Source of the DNA: Eopsaltria australis
Taxonomy: Eukaryota > Chordata > Aves > Passeriformes > Petroicidae
DNA length: 64,000 nt
Assembly (NCBI GenBank): GCA_034509425.1
Contig: JAVTVJ010000230.1
Span: forward strand, 1,339,501-1,403,500
Reading direction: 5' to 3'
Below the pieces are notes generated by a model. The model did not search any database. It was not told where the DNA came from and saw only the letters and a list, made by a program, of their open reading frames with translations. Shown in pieces: positions 15,001-54,969 of the stretch. Position 1 is the stretch's first letter, and each line of letters starts with the position of its first letter. The position numbers and the translations under genes were made by a program.

Positions 15001-18000
15001 TTGGAGCACCTTTTGGGCGCCATGCTCTTTGTGTCAGAAAATTCTGGCCGAATCAGGGATTTTTGGCAGCTGGAAGCTAGATGATAGCAGGGACTCCCCA
15101 AGAAATTTAATTACCTGTTTAGATGAGGTGTTCTGGCTGAGTCAGGCCACACAGTTTTTCATACAGAAAGCTGTAGGACCAAGTCTTCTAGCCCAGCAGG
15201 TATTGTGAGTAAAAGCAAACATTCCTCCTGAAGTATTCATCAGCACAACAGTTCAAACTGGGAGAGAGTGGCAGAGGCGACCAGCTGATTGAGGACCTCC
15301 CTATTTTAAACAACACTTCTTTCCTTTTTAAAAATTTGTTTCATCTCTTAGAGATGCAGTTGGGCACTTGCTCTTTGTGCACAGGAATTGAACCCCATTT
15401 AATCAGTGTCCTATTTGAATTCATCCATGTATAATGTAGCGGACTGTGGATATTTCTGCCTTAAACAGCCTCTTGTTACAAAGCAGAAAGCTGTGACTTA
15501 GATTAAATTTAAATCCTGATTTGTGACATGTTAGCACAGCAACTAATGCCAAAATCTATTAAGCCTCCAAGTTGGTTTTTTTTTTTAGTTCTTGACATTG
15601 TGGGTCAGTGCTGAGATCTTGACCACAATCACATTTGCTTCTGAGCAGGAGGAAGTAGTCCATGTAGTTCCAGTAATCCAGACAAGCCTTCACATCTGGT
15701 TTTATGAATGACTTCAGGGGGGAAGGGAAGTTTGCAGTTGATTAACATTGTTCTTAAAATCAAAGACTACTCTAGTTTTAGGAATTAATGTTGAGAACTT
15801 TGGGGACCTTGGCAGTTAGCTCAGAAAAGCTGCTTTTTTTTCTTTTCCCTTTTCCCGCCCCCCTAAAAAATTATTCAGAAAATTATTATACTAAGTTAAA
15901 TACCTAGTAGTTCCAAATCTGTACTTCTAGCATTTCAAAATTAAATTACAAGTTAATAAACATTTAGTCTTTCTGAGTTATGATAATTTTTTAATGATTC
16001 ATAAGATGAAAATCCTATTTTTATATAGCATTTTTACTATATTTGTCAAACAGGTTTTTTATTGTCTCATTGTCTGTTGAAATGATTACTAAAATTCAAG
16101 AGCGTACAAAAAGATACTAATACTTTTAGGAAAAAATGTAAGCAATTTTACTGAGTTTTGATAAGGTCTGGTTTGGGATTTTTTCTTAAGGTAGGTTTAG
16201 CATGTGCTAATAGCACATCATTGTGAAATGGAAATAATATTGTGCATTGAGCACTCATCAGCTGTAAAGCATGGTGTAGTTTAAGTCTTTGCTTACCTTT
16301 CTATAACAACTTCTAACAGAAATGAGCAGTCTAAATTCTTGCTCTAATCAATATTGTCTATAATGAATATATGATACAGGACAGTGAAGTTGTACTGTGT
16401 TCTTAGAAGCAAGTCTTCAGGAGTTACTAATACCCAGAGTTTTAATGTCATCTTCTAAGAGGGGGCAGCTTGAGACTCTCATGTAGAATTCAAAGCCGTT
16501 CAGTTTACACAACTTAAGCAGATTCTCTGGTGTGTTCAGCTTCATGGTACTCTCTTCAGCAGTACCATTGCCACTGCCATGCAGTTCATATGTTTCATTC
16601 TTAAATGTCATTTTGGTGGTAAATGCAGTATGTCAAGGCACCTTCACCAATTATTTGATTCGGAATTGATCTGAAGCAGAAGTGCAAGACGCACAGGGTT
16701 TTCATAAACAGTATTACTACCCTCTTTTACCACACCCGCCAGAATAGACTGTATTATTAAGAGACATGGTCAGACCACTACTCATTATTTTCAGCCACTA
16801 TACTTAAAACATTTCCCAGAAGTACAGAAGTTGAAGGCTGCCATCTTGAATTAATCTATGTGAGTGGGTAGTCTTTGAGCCAGCAATCAAAGTGAGGTTG
16901 AGTCAATTGCAGTGGAAAGGCTGCTTAAGTGGACTCCTTTTTTCCTTCTTTTTTTTTATTCAGCAGTAGCATCTTAATTTGTGGTCCTTGATAGTTAATT
17001 GTGATAAACATATCTTCAGTTTCATTGTGCACTGAAATGTTTCAGCAGTCTATTCACAAACTTGTATTTTGCCCCTGCAAAGAGGCATGCAGTGCTGCCC
17101 CTCGTTACTGTCCATACAGTCCAGCCTCCTGTGGTGGGTGCTGACACTGTCCTTCGCCGCCGCTCGTGCCAAGAACCAAGTCCCTAGCAGTTTGCTGTGG
17201 CACAAGGGGGAAGGATGCTGTGCTGAGCTATCCAGTGCTGGGACCACCCAGCAAAGATTGGCCCCTCTCTTTTAACCAGCAGTCAAAACTCTACCAGAAT
17301 TGAAAAAGAAACTGAGAATCAGTAACTGGCTGCCCGTTCTTTTGCCTTGAATTGTAAAGCAGTGAGGCCTGTTCTCTGTTTTGACAACAGGAGTGGTTTA
17401 GTCATTATCCGTTTCAGAGCATTTCCACTTTTAAGGTATTTTATGTTAAATGATTTGAAGAGAGAAGGTAAAGGGGAGAGTTGTGCAAAATTCATTGATG
17501 GCTTCTTGGCATAGAGAATGTGAATGTTCTCTTCTTTCTTTGCACTCTGCCTGCTTGAGCACTGCAAAGGAAAGGACTTGAGCCCTGCCCCTAACTATTG
17601 TTTCTTTTAACACTTAATTTTCAGGTTGAGTGGACAGAACACTATAACCTAAAGGATGTGAGGTTCATCCTGGGAGGTGTTTGTCCAAATGAGAAAAACA
17701 GTTTTCTGAAAGAATATTCAGATCTAAGCAGAGACTTGTAATATGATTTCATCTAAGAAAGCTGGAATATGCTGTATTTTAAGTAAGTTCAGTTTAAAAG
17801 TACAGTTTTGAGTTTGGCATTTGGGAGGTGCTTTTCTTAAAGGAAAAACCTACCTCATTTCTCTGATTTAACTATTAGACATTCTGTCCTGTTGTGCCAT
17901 TGTGGACATTCTCTTTGTCTTAAACTGGAACACTTTGAGGCTGCTCATCTTTGCAGCATGAGAATCTGTCTCAAACCTTTGCTGCATCCTAGCAGCAAAG

Positions 18001-21000
18001 CACGTTAGTGCAGGACCAGAGCAGCTTCACTTGCAGAACACTCTTACTCTGCCTTCACAGTGATCTTCAAGGGTCATTGAGTGCACAGTTGCCTCCTTGG
18101 AAGAATTTATTTCACGGTGACCTTTGTGCCAGGTAACACATCTGGATAACTAGGTGAGAGAATACTTTGTGCTCAAAAGTATAATTAACTCTGGATGACA
18201 AGAGAGATGGAAGGAGTGGCCTTTGAGAGGATTTAGAAAAGAATGTTTAAATGTACAGGCAGTGTGAGCTGCTTCCAGTGTTAGCATCCACACTATTGAA
18301 CTCTCTGCTGTCTCAAAAGCAGATTGAAGAAGACAAGTCTATCCTGAAACCCTTAAATCCAGGGAAAAAGATGCTGCTGAGACTTCTCTGTCTGAGGAGA
18401 ACTTTAACTCAATTACTGGAAATTTGGAAGGCAGATTACTAATGATCATGGAGATTTAACTTCATTGAAGACTTACTAGGGACTCTATCTGGAAAAAGGG
18501 CTCCAAAAACCTTTTTATGGAAGAGCACAACATCACTCTAACAGATGGGATATAGGGATAAAAACCCCTGTAACAAAATACGTTATTGTTCAATGGATGA
18601 ACAATTAACTGAAGTCTCTTTGGTAAACCCCAGTGAATAATATTTCTGAATTATTTATATATTCATTACATTGTTCTGTTTGAGAAGTGTACATACTTGG
18701 CATAATTTTAGCAAACTTTGGGTGCTATTACAGCACAGAATAAAAGCTTTCTTTTGTGTTGAGGGTGAGTTTTGGTGGTTTTGTTATTTTATTTGGATTT
18801 TTTTGCATTTCTCATTTGTCTTTCTCCTCTGAACTTTAAAAAGTGTAATATCTTGCTTTAAGGAAGCAGGTGACAAGTTTATTTCTAGAAAGCTTGCAGA
18901 ACAGGCATGAATAATTGTGCTGTAAAAATATGTGCTTTTTATTTACAAACTTTTTTTTACATCTCTGTAAAGGTTGAATAGTAGCATACTAATCTTGATG
19001 TTCTTTTTTGACATCCTTAATTTTTATGTGTTAGACAAACAGGGAAATCAAAGATCTTAATCTGATTTGGATATACTAACTACTTAAATAGTTTGCCATA
19101 CAGTTGTTATATCAATTTATTTTCAGTTTCAGTTTTCTCAAAACTAAACACTCAGCTCATGGTGGATGGTTTCCTTCATTATGGATACAAACCTTTACAC
19201 TAGTTGCTCATTGCTATTGATTATTCTATTTTTTAAAAAACTTGATTCTATTTTATATGCCTATATATGGAAACAATGTCATGTATTTCCCAGTACAGCT
19301 ATTAATAGCCTCTCTACATATGCATAATTATTTATTTTAATCTGCACTGGCAGAAAAGCACTCAAGTGCACTTAAAGTAAATTTGCATGGGTTTTTTTCC
19401 CTTCCATTTCTTATTCAGTTTGTCATTTCTAAATTGCTTACTTGTTCTCTTTTTTACTGATAGTCAGAATCTGTGGCAAGATGGTGCTTCTGACTACTTT
19501 GAATATTTAAGAATCTTTTAGTTGTTAACTTTTTGTACTAAAAAGAGAAGCTATGAGTAGAAAAGTTTTAATGAGAGATTCAGGAAAGTTGTGAAGTTGT
19601 AGTTGAGGACTAGTAGATTGGATGTTGCTTATGGAAGGCAGTATTGCTGGAATATGCATGGACTGAAATAGTTTGACCAACATTATCTGTTGACATGTAG
19701 GGCCAGGCACAACTTTTGTGATCCAAACTCTTTTGAAAACCAAGTTACTGTGGAGTATCTGTAGCGGTTTTGTGTACTGGATGTTCTTCATTTTGTTAGC
19801 CTGATGCTGTGCTCCTTGAACTCCCTCCAGAATGTTTTCTTCTACTGTTTACTCTGCTGACGACTGATTTTACACCAAAAACTTTCAACATTTTAGTGAT
19901 GCCTTAAAATACCATTTTTGTCCACTCCATTTTTCAGAAGTCATCATAGTGTTTAAAAAAATTTGGTGGAATTTTGGTCTTTTGGGTAGTTACATGCAAA
20001 TCAGGCCAGACATTTATTAAATACATTCTGAATAAGGATGGGATCACACTCAAAGTTCAGGAGAACCCTTCTTTGATCTTTACTCATTTACCTCTAGCTG
20101 AGATTTTTTGGCTCTAATGTCTGTTCATTGTCCAGGGTCTGTGCATAAGGCACAGAAATCTTGTCACATATGTAATTAATTGAATATGAGCTACACTGGT
20201 GTGGGTTCTATAATGTGCCCTTTGTGCTCTTACTTCTCAGTGATACGTGAATGTACAGTAGGCACAGTTATGACCCCCTGTGTACTGGGGGTCTGAAGAC
20301 TTTTCATCCCCTGCTCCCTTACTACACCAGCTCCTGTTCCATCATTGCAATATTTCTTTTTCATTTCAGCCTAGCTTGCCTGCACAGGAAAGTAAGATTT
20401 GGGTATTTTTATCATTGTTATTTTTTGAAGTGAAAGGCTTTACTTGAAGGTTTAAAAAAATAAAAAGACCCAGCAAGTGTATTTCCAGTAACAACTTGAC
20501 AAATCTTTATAGAGATGCCAGTATTGCTTTAAACAACTGCAAACCTCACTATGTTCTTTTTTTTAAGTCTTTAAAAGGAATCTATTGTAAAGAATGTATA
20601 AATCATAGATTATAATTATTAGGAGTTAGTCTTCTTTCCTCTATCCATCTTGTCTATTAAAACACAAATTAAATCTATAAAATTACAAACATGACTCATT
20701 AGCTCTGAGGCATATAACTGCCAGGCAAACAGCCATGACAAATCCAAAAGTATTTAAATCTCTTGGTGTTAAAAATAGGCATAGTAAAGATGTCACTAAA
20801 TTTAAAATAAATCTGTTGTAAAATGTAGCTCCAGTCACCTTGTCATATCTTGTGATATTGTTGCTTTAGGCAATGTGAGTGTAACCCGAGGTCAGTGAAT
20901 GGCCTTACAGAGTTAATGTACAGGACCTGAGTGCTGGGACTGTGAGTGTGTGTTGTCAGAAACAGTGTTGCCTGGTGATTATATTACTGTTTTTCTTCCT

Positions 21001-21002
21001 AG
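1..21002 (+). other. PKN2: PKN2 intron 1, 3' portion
   Basis: This stretch precedes the first PKN2 exon in the window and ends in a polypyrimidine tract and AG at 21001-21002. No exon of PKN2 or of a recognisable neighbour could be found on either strand. The open frames are short, lack splice-consistent partners and look like chance. The missing first coding exon must lie upstream, because no CpG-rich promoter region is seen here. The stretch is AT-rich with many T runs. It contains one MIR-like fragment near 1.5 kb and two coding-looking minus-strand blocks, at about 14.75-15.1 kb and 16.4-16.9 kb, which are described under findings. Confidence 0.85.
1497..1665 (+). repeat. MIR-like ancient SINE fragment
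   Basis: The segment reads in order like a MIR core on the plus strand. A stretch resembling 'tggcttctctgct' is followed by a 'gtgacattaggcagatgact' equivalent of the MIR 'gtgacc-ttgggcaagtcac'. Next comes 'ctcagtttcctgatcttta', then a 'gaggtaatgatgcc' tail matching 'ggataatgatacc'. It is well diverged, as expected for a pre-avian insertion. The assignment is by recall of the MIR consensus, and a RepeatMasker run would settle it. Confidence 0.6.
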
Positions 21003-49886
<28,884 letters not shown>

Positions 49887-51205
49887 CTTCCACACACTGT
49901 GAGGCCCCAGCTGACTGGCTCACAAGAATGCCTCTCTCTGAAGAATACCGACCCTTCAATTGCTTTCTGTGCCACCTGTAGCTTCTGGGTTTTTTTAAAT
50001 CACATGAAGATCCTTTTAAGTACTGTTTTAACACTCTTGTGAAGAGTGACCTCTTTGTATATTGTTTTTTATCTGAGCACTGGAAAGCAGGTCTATGGCG
50101 TTCCTAAGCTGAGTTGGTGAACCCAGGCTGTGTTGAACTTCCCGCACACGGGCGCACGTGGATCTGTACAGTTTCTCTCACTCTTCCACAGCAGATAATG
50201 CCACTTTTTAAAGTATCTGCCTTAAGTGGGAAAAGCAGACTTTGAGCTAGGTAATGTCCACTCAGCCACACTGAAGTAAGTTGGGATACTGGTGACACTC
50301 ACACAGAACCTGGTTCTAGTTGGAGAAGGCAAATGATTTCAGCTAAATATTGTGCAGTCTTCAAAACTACACATTTCTATGTACACCTTCATCTTGTGTT
50401 CTTAAAATAATAGTATTGAGAACAGATATGCCTTGTTTTGTAAATTTTCTATGGTATTTATTAGGAAAAATGTTAAACACCTTGCCTTTGAGATAACAAC
50501 TGTGTAAGTGCTTCCATTACAAAGAAAAATCCAGAAAAATCCGGAGAGTTTACCAAAGTCACTTGCCAAACAGTTTTGCCTTCAAGCTCCTTGAGCACAG
50601 CTTAAGGCCCTGGTTGGGATGAGGAATGTAAGGAGGACACTGCTCAGTGTAACCCCAGAGCGGAGCAGCTGCAAGGCCCAGGCCCAGCCCCTTCTGTACT
50701 CGCCTCGAGCCTTTCCCATGCCCCAAGGGGGCAGAGAAGTTCCCAGTCTGTATCCAACCCCCTTCCATCCTCCTCTGTTTGCTGTACAGTATCATATCAC
50801 TTAGAAAACGTAAGGATTTTCAATGTATACATGCTGTGAACATGTATATTTGGAAGTTGTAATGTATTCTTACCTCCAGGCAAGTAATTTAATTGTACCA
50901 CTTCACCGATGTTGCGTAGTGGCCAAGTGAACAAAAAAACGTATCCATGTAGGCCACTGACCTCCAGCCCCTGGATTGGCAGTTACTGAGGGTAAAAAGC
51001 AATATGTTGTAATAGAATGTATAAATATTTTTGATAAAAACAGTGTATATTTTATAAACCCCTAACACTAAAAGCTGTACCTCAAAAGTTGAAAAGTAAT
51101 TTAGACCAGACACTGTGTGTATTTGTAAACCAAGACCTATTTTTGGCATCTGCTGTTCTGTGGGTAAACATTGACTCTTGGAAAATAAATTTCCCACGTG
51201 GTCCT
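49887..51205 (+). other. PKN2: PKN2 3' UTR (shortest supported form)
   Basis: The stretch from the stop codon to the first canonical AATAAA plus about 15 bases has no further gene. Human PKN2 has a longer 3' UTR as I recall, and a second AATAAA occurs at 51435-51440, so longer forms are possible. The end given is an estimate from the signal and not a mapped cleavage site. Confidence 0.6.
51184..51189 (+). terminator. PKN2: Candidate PKN2 poly(A) signal AATAAA
   Basis: This is the first canonical AATAAA after the PKN2 stop codon, about 1.3 kb downstream. A GT/T-rich stretch follows some 50 bases later ('gttttctgttcatggg'), as expected of a downstream element. Confidence 0.6.
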
Positions 51206-54200
51206 TACCTCTAGCACTATTCAGTACTGTAACCTCACAGGTTGAGCCTGGCCAGGAGTTTTCTGTTCATGGGCTAAGGCAGTGAGCATCGCACTCGAAT
51301 TAAAAACTGGTAATTTTATTAAGTCAAAGAAGAAACACAAACCACTGGAGTATGCAATGCTAAGGTGGTGGTTTAAAATCATGATGCTGGACAGACCTGC
51401 AGGGGTAGGCAGGAGAGAGACTTAAGGGAGAAGAAATAAAATAATGGTTACTAGGTCTAAATCAGGCTAGTCCCCCACAGGAATGGGGCAGGCACCTTCC
51501 CCAGTGCTACAAATCACGTTGGACAGAGTGAGTCAACTCCTCAGCATTCCTTGTTTCCAGGTTCTATATTGATAAACAAATTATGTTCCTGTATCTAGCT
51601 TTTGAGGTACAGTCAGCTCGCCCTTTTTGGTTCCCAAATATATATATATATACAAGCATCTCACAGGGTGCTTAATACTTATGAAAGTATCCTCAAACAT
51701 ACTTTTTTGTAACTACATCTTGTACAGAAATCTTTTTTTAATCTAAGCAAATCACTAAAAAAAAAGAAATTAGAAAAAATTAGGGGGCAGGGTATGTTCA
51801 CCCAGTTAAGCTGAAAAAAGCACTAATTTTATCTCTGTAGTTTTTTAAATATTTTTAGGCAGATTAAGATTTAAACCCTAGATTGTAAATATATTTTGCT
51901 ATACTTTATCTGTATGTGGCTGCTCAAGCACTTTGTAAGGAAATTAGGATATTTTAGAATGGTACACTATGCATTAAAATGAAATGTGCCTTTAACAAAT
52001 GTCATTCTAAGTGTTTTGCAGTCATTAATATCACAAATTAAAGTTCTAAATAGAGTAATTTGTAAATTGTGTCGCAAACATGATTTTGCTGTTTCTTGAA
52101 GTGGCTGGTCATGTTTTCTCCACAGGTAACTTCAGAAAAGAACTTACCATCAGGAGGGGAATCAGTCTTTTGGTGGGAGCTCAGTGGCCTTCCATTTTTT
52201 TTTTTTTAAAGAACATTACAAAGGGCCTCTGAGCATACCTTCCTTCTGAAGGAGAGCAGTCTCTGTCAGCTGGAGTCTGGCCTGCCCGGCTCAGCGTTCT
52301 CCCTCACAGGCTGCCCGTGAGGACAGGGGGGACACAGCTCTCAGCCCAGCTCCTGGGTACTGCTGCATTAGTCTCTTTCCTACCCACTGTGTAACCAATC
52401 CACAATCTGTATCTACCTACCCCACACTGAGCTCGTTCTTCAGACAGTCTAGAGCATGAAGCTTTCTTTTCTGAGTGCATTTAGAACAGAATTCTTTACT
52501 ATTAAGAGCCATATGGATTTCACATGGCCATTTTGCCTGGAGACAGACACTTCATACCTGCCTAAACAATCGTTCCAGAAAGGGCTGGCTCCAGAGCTTC
52601 AAGGATCTAGTCTGAACTGCGGTTGCATTAACATAGGAGGTGCTTGAAGATGTTTTGCCCTTGCACTTGTGTACGGGGAATGCAACCCTTCAGCGTCCTG
52701 CCTTGTCCAGGGCTGGCTGCTGAGCCGCCTCCCGCAGGCCCAGCCCCGGGTGAGCAGAGCGCCCAAAGCCCGCCCCAGCCTGAGGGCAGCCGGTGCCGGC
52801 ACTGCGGGCCTGCCCCTGGGCGTGGCTGACACAGGCAGGGCAGGAGCTTCCACAGCTGTCAGAGCCGCCTAAACACGAATTCAGAGCCAGGCCATTTTTT
52901 TCCTGGCATGCATCACCTTAACTACTATACTGCAGCCAGTAGTAAGTGGCCTTCAAGCATATTCCTACTTCTGCCTCTTTGTGCTGCCATCTCTACACCC
53001 CGAGAGACACAGCAACTGCTTGTGGAACTGCAGGGTCGAGGCAGGATTGCACATCCCTGCCTCCATCTGCTGCACTTCAGAGCTTTGCACAGATGTATTT
53101 AAATTCCTGTCCAGACAATCTTTGCTGTATGCAGCAATTTCAACTGCAAACACTCACCCGTCACATGTCAAGTCCTCGTGCCTAACGCCTGAAAGGATTT
53201 AAGAATGAGCATTATGGGCAATGTGTATTTCAGTCACTTTTAACCTTCATGGAGTAAATTTAACCCACAAATCTGTGCTGGAAAGCAGCACTCAGTGAAA
53301 GCTACTTCCACCTTTGTATTCCCAAGCTGTAACAGTGCATTAAAGGTCAGGCCCAGTCTATTCAAAGCATCCCACCTTCACCCACAGAGGATCCAGGCAG
53401 CCAAGGCTGGGAACGCCCCAGATAATGGAAAATGTTGCAATGAAGTCAAAGCCAATACACCAGACAGAGCGTACATGCCCTCCGAACTACTGAGTGTACC
53501 CCTTCTAACACCCACATCAGAATCTTTCATGGCTGCAACCTACAGCTCCTGTGGCGTAACAGGACTGTACAACCTTTGTTACTTGTTTGCAAAAAGAAAT
53601 GTTCAATTTCCACATTTCCCATATCTACTGGCAGAAGAGGATTAAAGCTCAACTAGCAAGAACACAGTCAGGGTTACTAGCAATTAGTGCTATTAGCACA
53701 GAACACAGCCTTCCCTCTGGATGGCTTAGAACCAGATGGGTAGCAAGCTGACCCCTCAGCTGTTCATTTGTGTAGTTAAACTGAATTTGCACCTGTGATA
53801 CAAAATCTCAGGAACCACAAGACTCCCAGTTAAGCACAGTTGTTGCTTTGTACACGAAGGGACACTGTCAGGATGCAACCAATGTTCAAAGCTTAGTATG
53901 GGCAGGGCTGAACAACTTCAGACCTTCACTCAGCACCTGGCATATCATTTCAAACAGCAAGTGCTCACTTAGAACATAACCACAGGCCAGCCAGACTGCA
54001 GGGTAGGCTGACAGGTCAGAAATTTAACTGAAACTTAAACTAGAAATACTTTTTACTTTTCTTTGTACAGTACTAAGCATCATGAAGTTACCAGGAATTC
54101 AGCTAAAGTGAGTCCTCATGCTTATCAGTAACAGCTTTGTCATTATATCAAATACACAGAAGAAAAGCAGAGATGTTGGTGAGAATTGGAGACTGTGCCA

Positions 54201-54729
54201 AGGATGGGATTAATCCTTTTGCAGTTGTGAAAACTTGAAACAGCTTTTCAGCAACTGTTTACATTCTGGGTGCAAGCACCCACACACTACAGCTCCCTAC
54301 AACTACTAGAGCACTCTAGAGATCAGAAATTGTCCAGAAAGTGAGCATTTAAGCAGCCTTGTGACCAAGCCCACAAGTATGAAGCTCACTCCACCATTCC
54401 ATGGACTGCATTCCAGTTCCCAGCACATACAACAGTACGTGCATGTCACACTGCAGTCATACCCACAAGATCATGTTTTTGGAAAACAGTTTATTTGGGA
54501 ATTACACAATATTTTAAATTCTCCAAAATACATCTTACTAGATCCCTACAAAAGAAATCTAAGTACAACAATATGAAATTAAATTTGTTGCAACAGTTAT
54601 TAAATATTTACTTCCACTAATATATACATACAAAATGCCACACAATGAGCTTTTTTAGCCTTGGAATGTGTGCTGCCTTCCAGCAGTTATGCTCCATCTC
54701 CATATCCTCCAGCTCCACAACACAAAGAC
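51206..54729. other. Interval between the convergent 3' ends of PKN2 and GTF2B
   Basis: No conserved coding sequence is recognised. The left part (about 51.2-52.1 kb) is AT-rich, with a TA run at 51638-51652, a second plus-strand AATAAA at 51435 and a minus-strand AATAAA at 51315-51320. A GC- and CpG-rich patch lies at about 52.67-52.87 kb. Part of this interval may be an extended 3' UTR of either gene. Confidence 0.7.
52670..52872. promoter_or_regulatory. Short GC- and CpG-rich patch
   Basis: About 200 bases stand out from the AT-rich surroundings. They contain roughly a dozen CpG dinucleotides and C-rich words such as 'gcccgccccagcc' and 'cccagccccggg', the first of which resembles an Sp1/GC box. 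No coding family is recognised on either strand. It may be a small CpG island (for example a promoter of a noncoding transcript) or simply GC-rich intergenic DNA. Confidence 0.4.
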
Positions 54730-54753
54730 CCAATATTAACACTTTGTACATCC

Positions 54754-54759
54754 TTTATT
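54754..54759 (-). terminator. GTF2B: Candidate GTF2B poly(A) signal AATAAA
   Basis: The reverse complement reads 'ctataataaagg', about 80 bases past the stop codon. A GT-rich stretch ('gggtctttgtgttgtgg') follows on the minus strand, a good downstream element. A further minus-strand AATAAA lies at 54490-54495. Confidence 0.65.
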
Positions 54760-54799
54760 ATAGGCAAAAATAAAGAGTTTGTTTTGTTGGGGTTTTGGA

Positions 54800-54813
54800 G
54801 GGGGGGGGGGGGG
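54800..54813. repeat. GTF2B: Poly-G tract (C14 in the GTF2B transcript)
   Basis: Fourteen consecutive G residues on the plus strand lie between the GTF2B stop codon and its nearest poly(A) signal. The mRNA would therefore carry C14, a potential poly(rC)-binding-protein site. Confidence 0.9.
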
Positions 54814-54835
54814 AAGAAATTAACCCTCTGCAATC

Positions 54836-54969
54836 TCACAGCTGTGGTAGTTTGTCTACTGGGGTATCAAACTTGAAGTCTGCTGGGAAAAGATCTGGAG
54901 CTCGAGGATAGATCAGTCTGTATGACTGTCTAATCGTAACATCAGCCACACCAGCAATATCACCAATTT
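54836..54969 (-). CDS. GTF2B: GTF2B exon 7: end of cyclin fold 2, stop
   Basis: The exon is 134 bp, completing Glu273 and encoding 274-316 plus TGA at 54836-54838. It reads [20 protein letters not shown], then [20 protein letters not shown] and PQL. It contains the helix-turn-helix that reads the upstream BRE. The only change noticed from human is FPAD for FPTD. The acceptor on the minus strand is ttgttgtag. Confidence 0.97.

Larger units (their letters stand above)
54730..54835 (-). other. GTF2B: GTF2B 3' UTR (short form)
   Basis: On the minus strand the stop codon is followed by about 80 bases, including a C14 tract, before an AATAAA. The C tract appears as 14 G at 54800-54813 on the plus strand. 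The position of the tract inside the transcript is certain, but the exact cleavage point is an estimate. Confidence 0.6.

Noticed and set aside
52599..52853. 84-codon minus-strand frame in the GC-rich patch, rich in Ala/Pro/Arg
   Set aside because: GC-rich DNA makes long open frames with this composition by chance. There is no homologous family.
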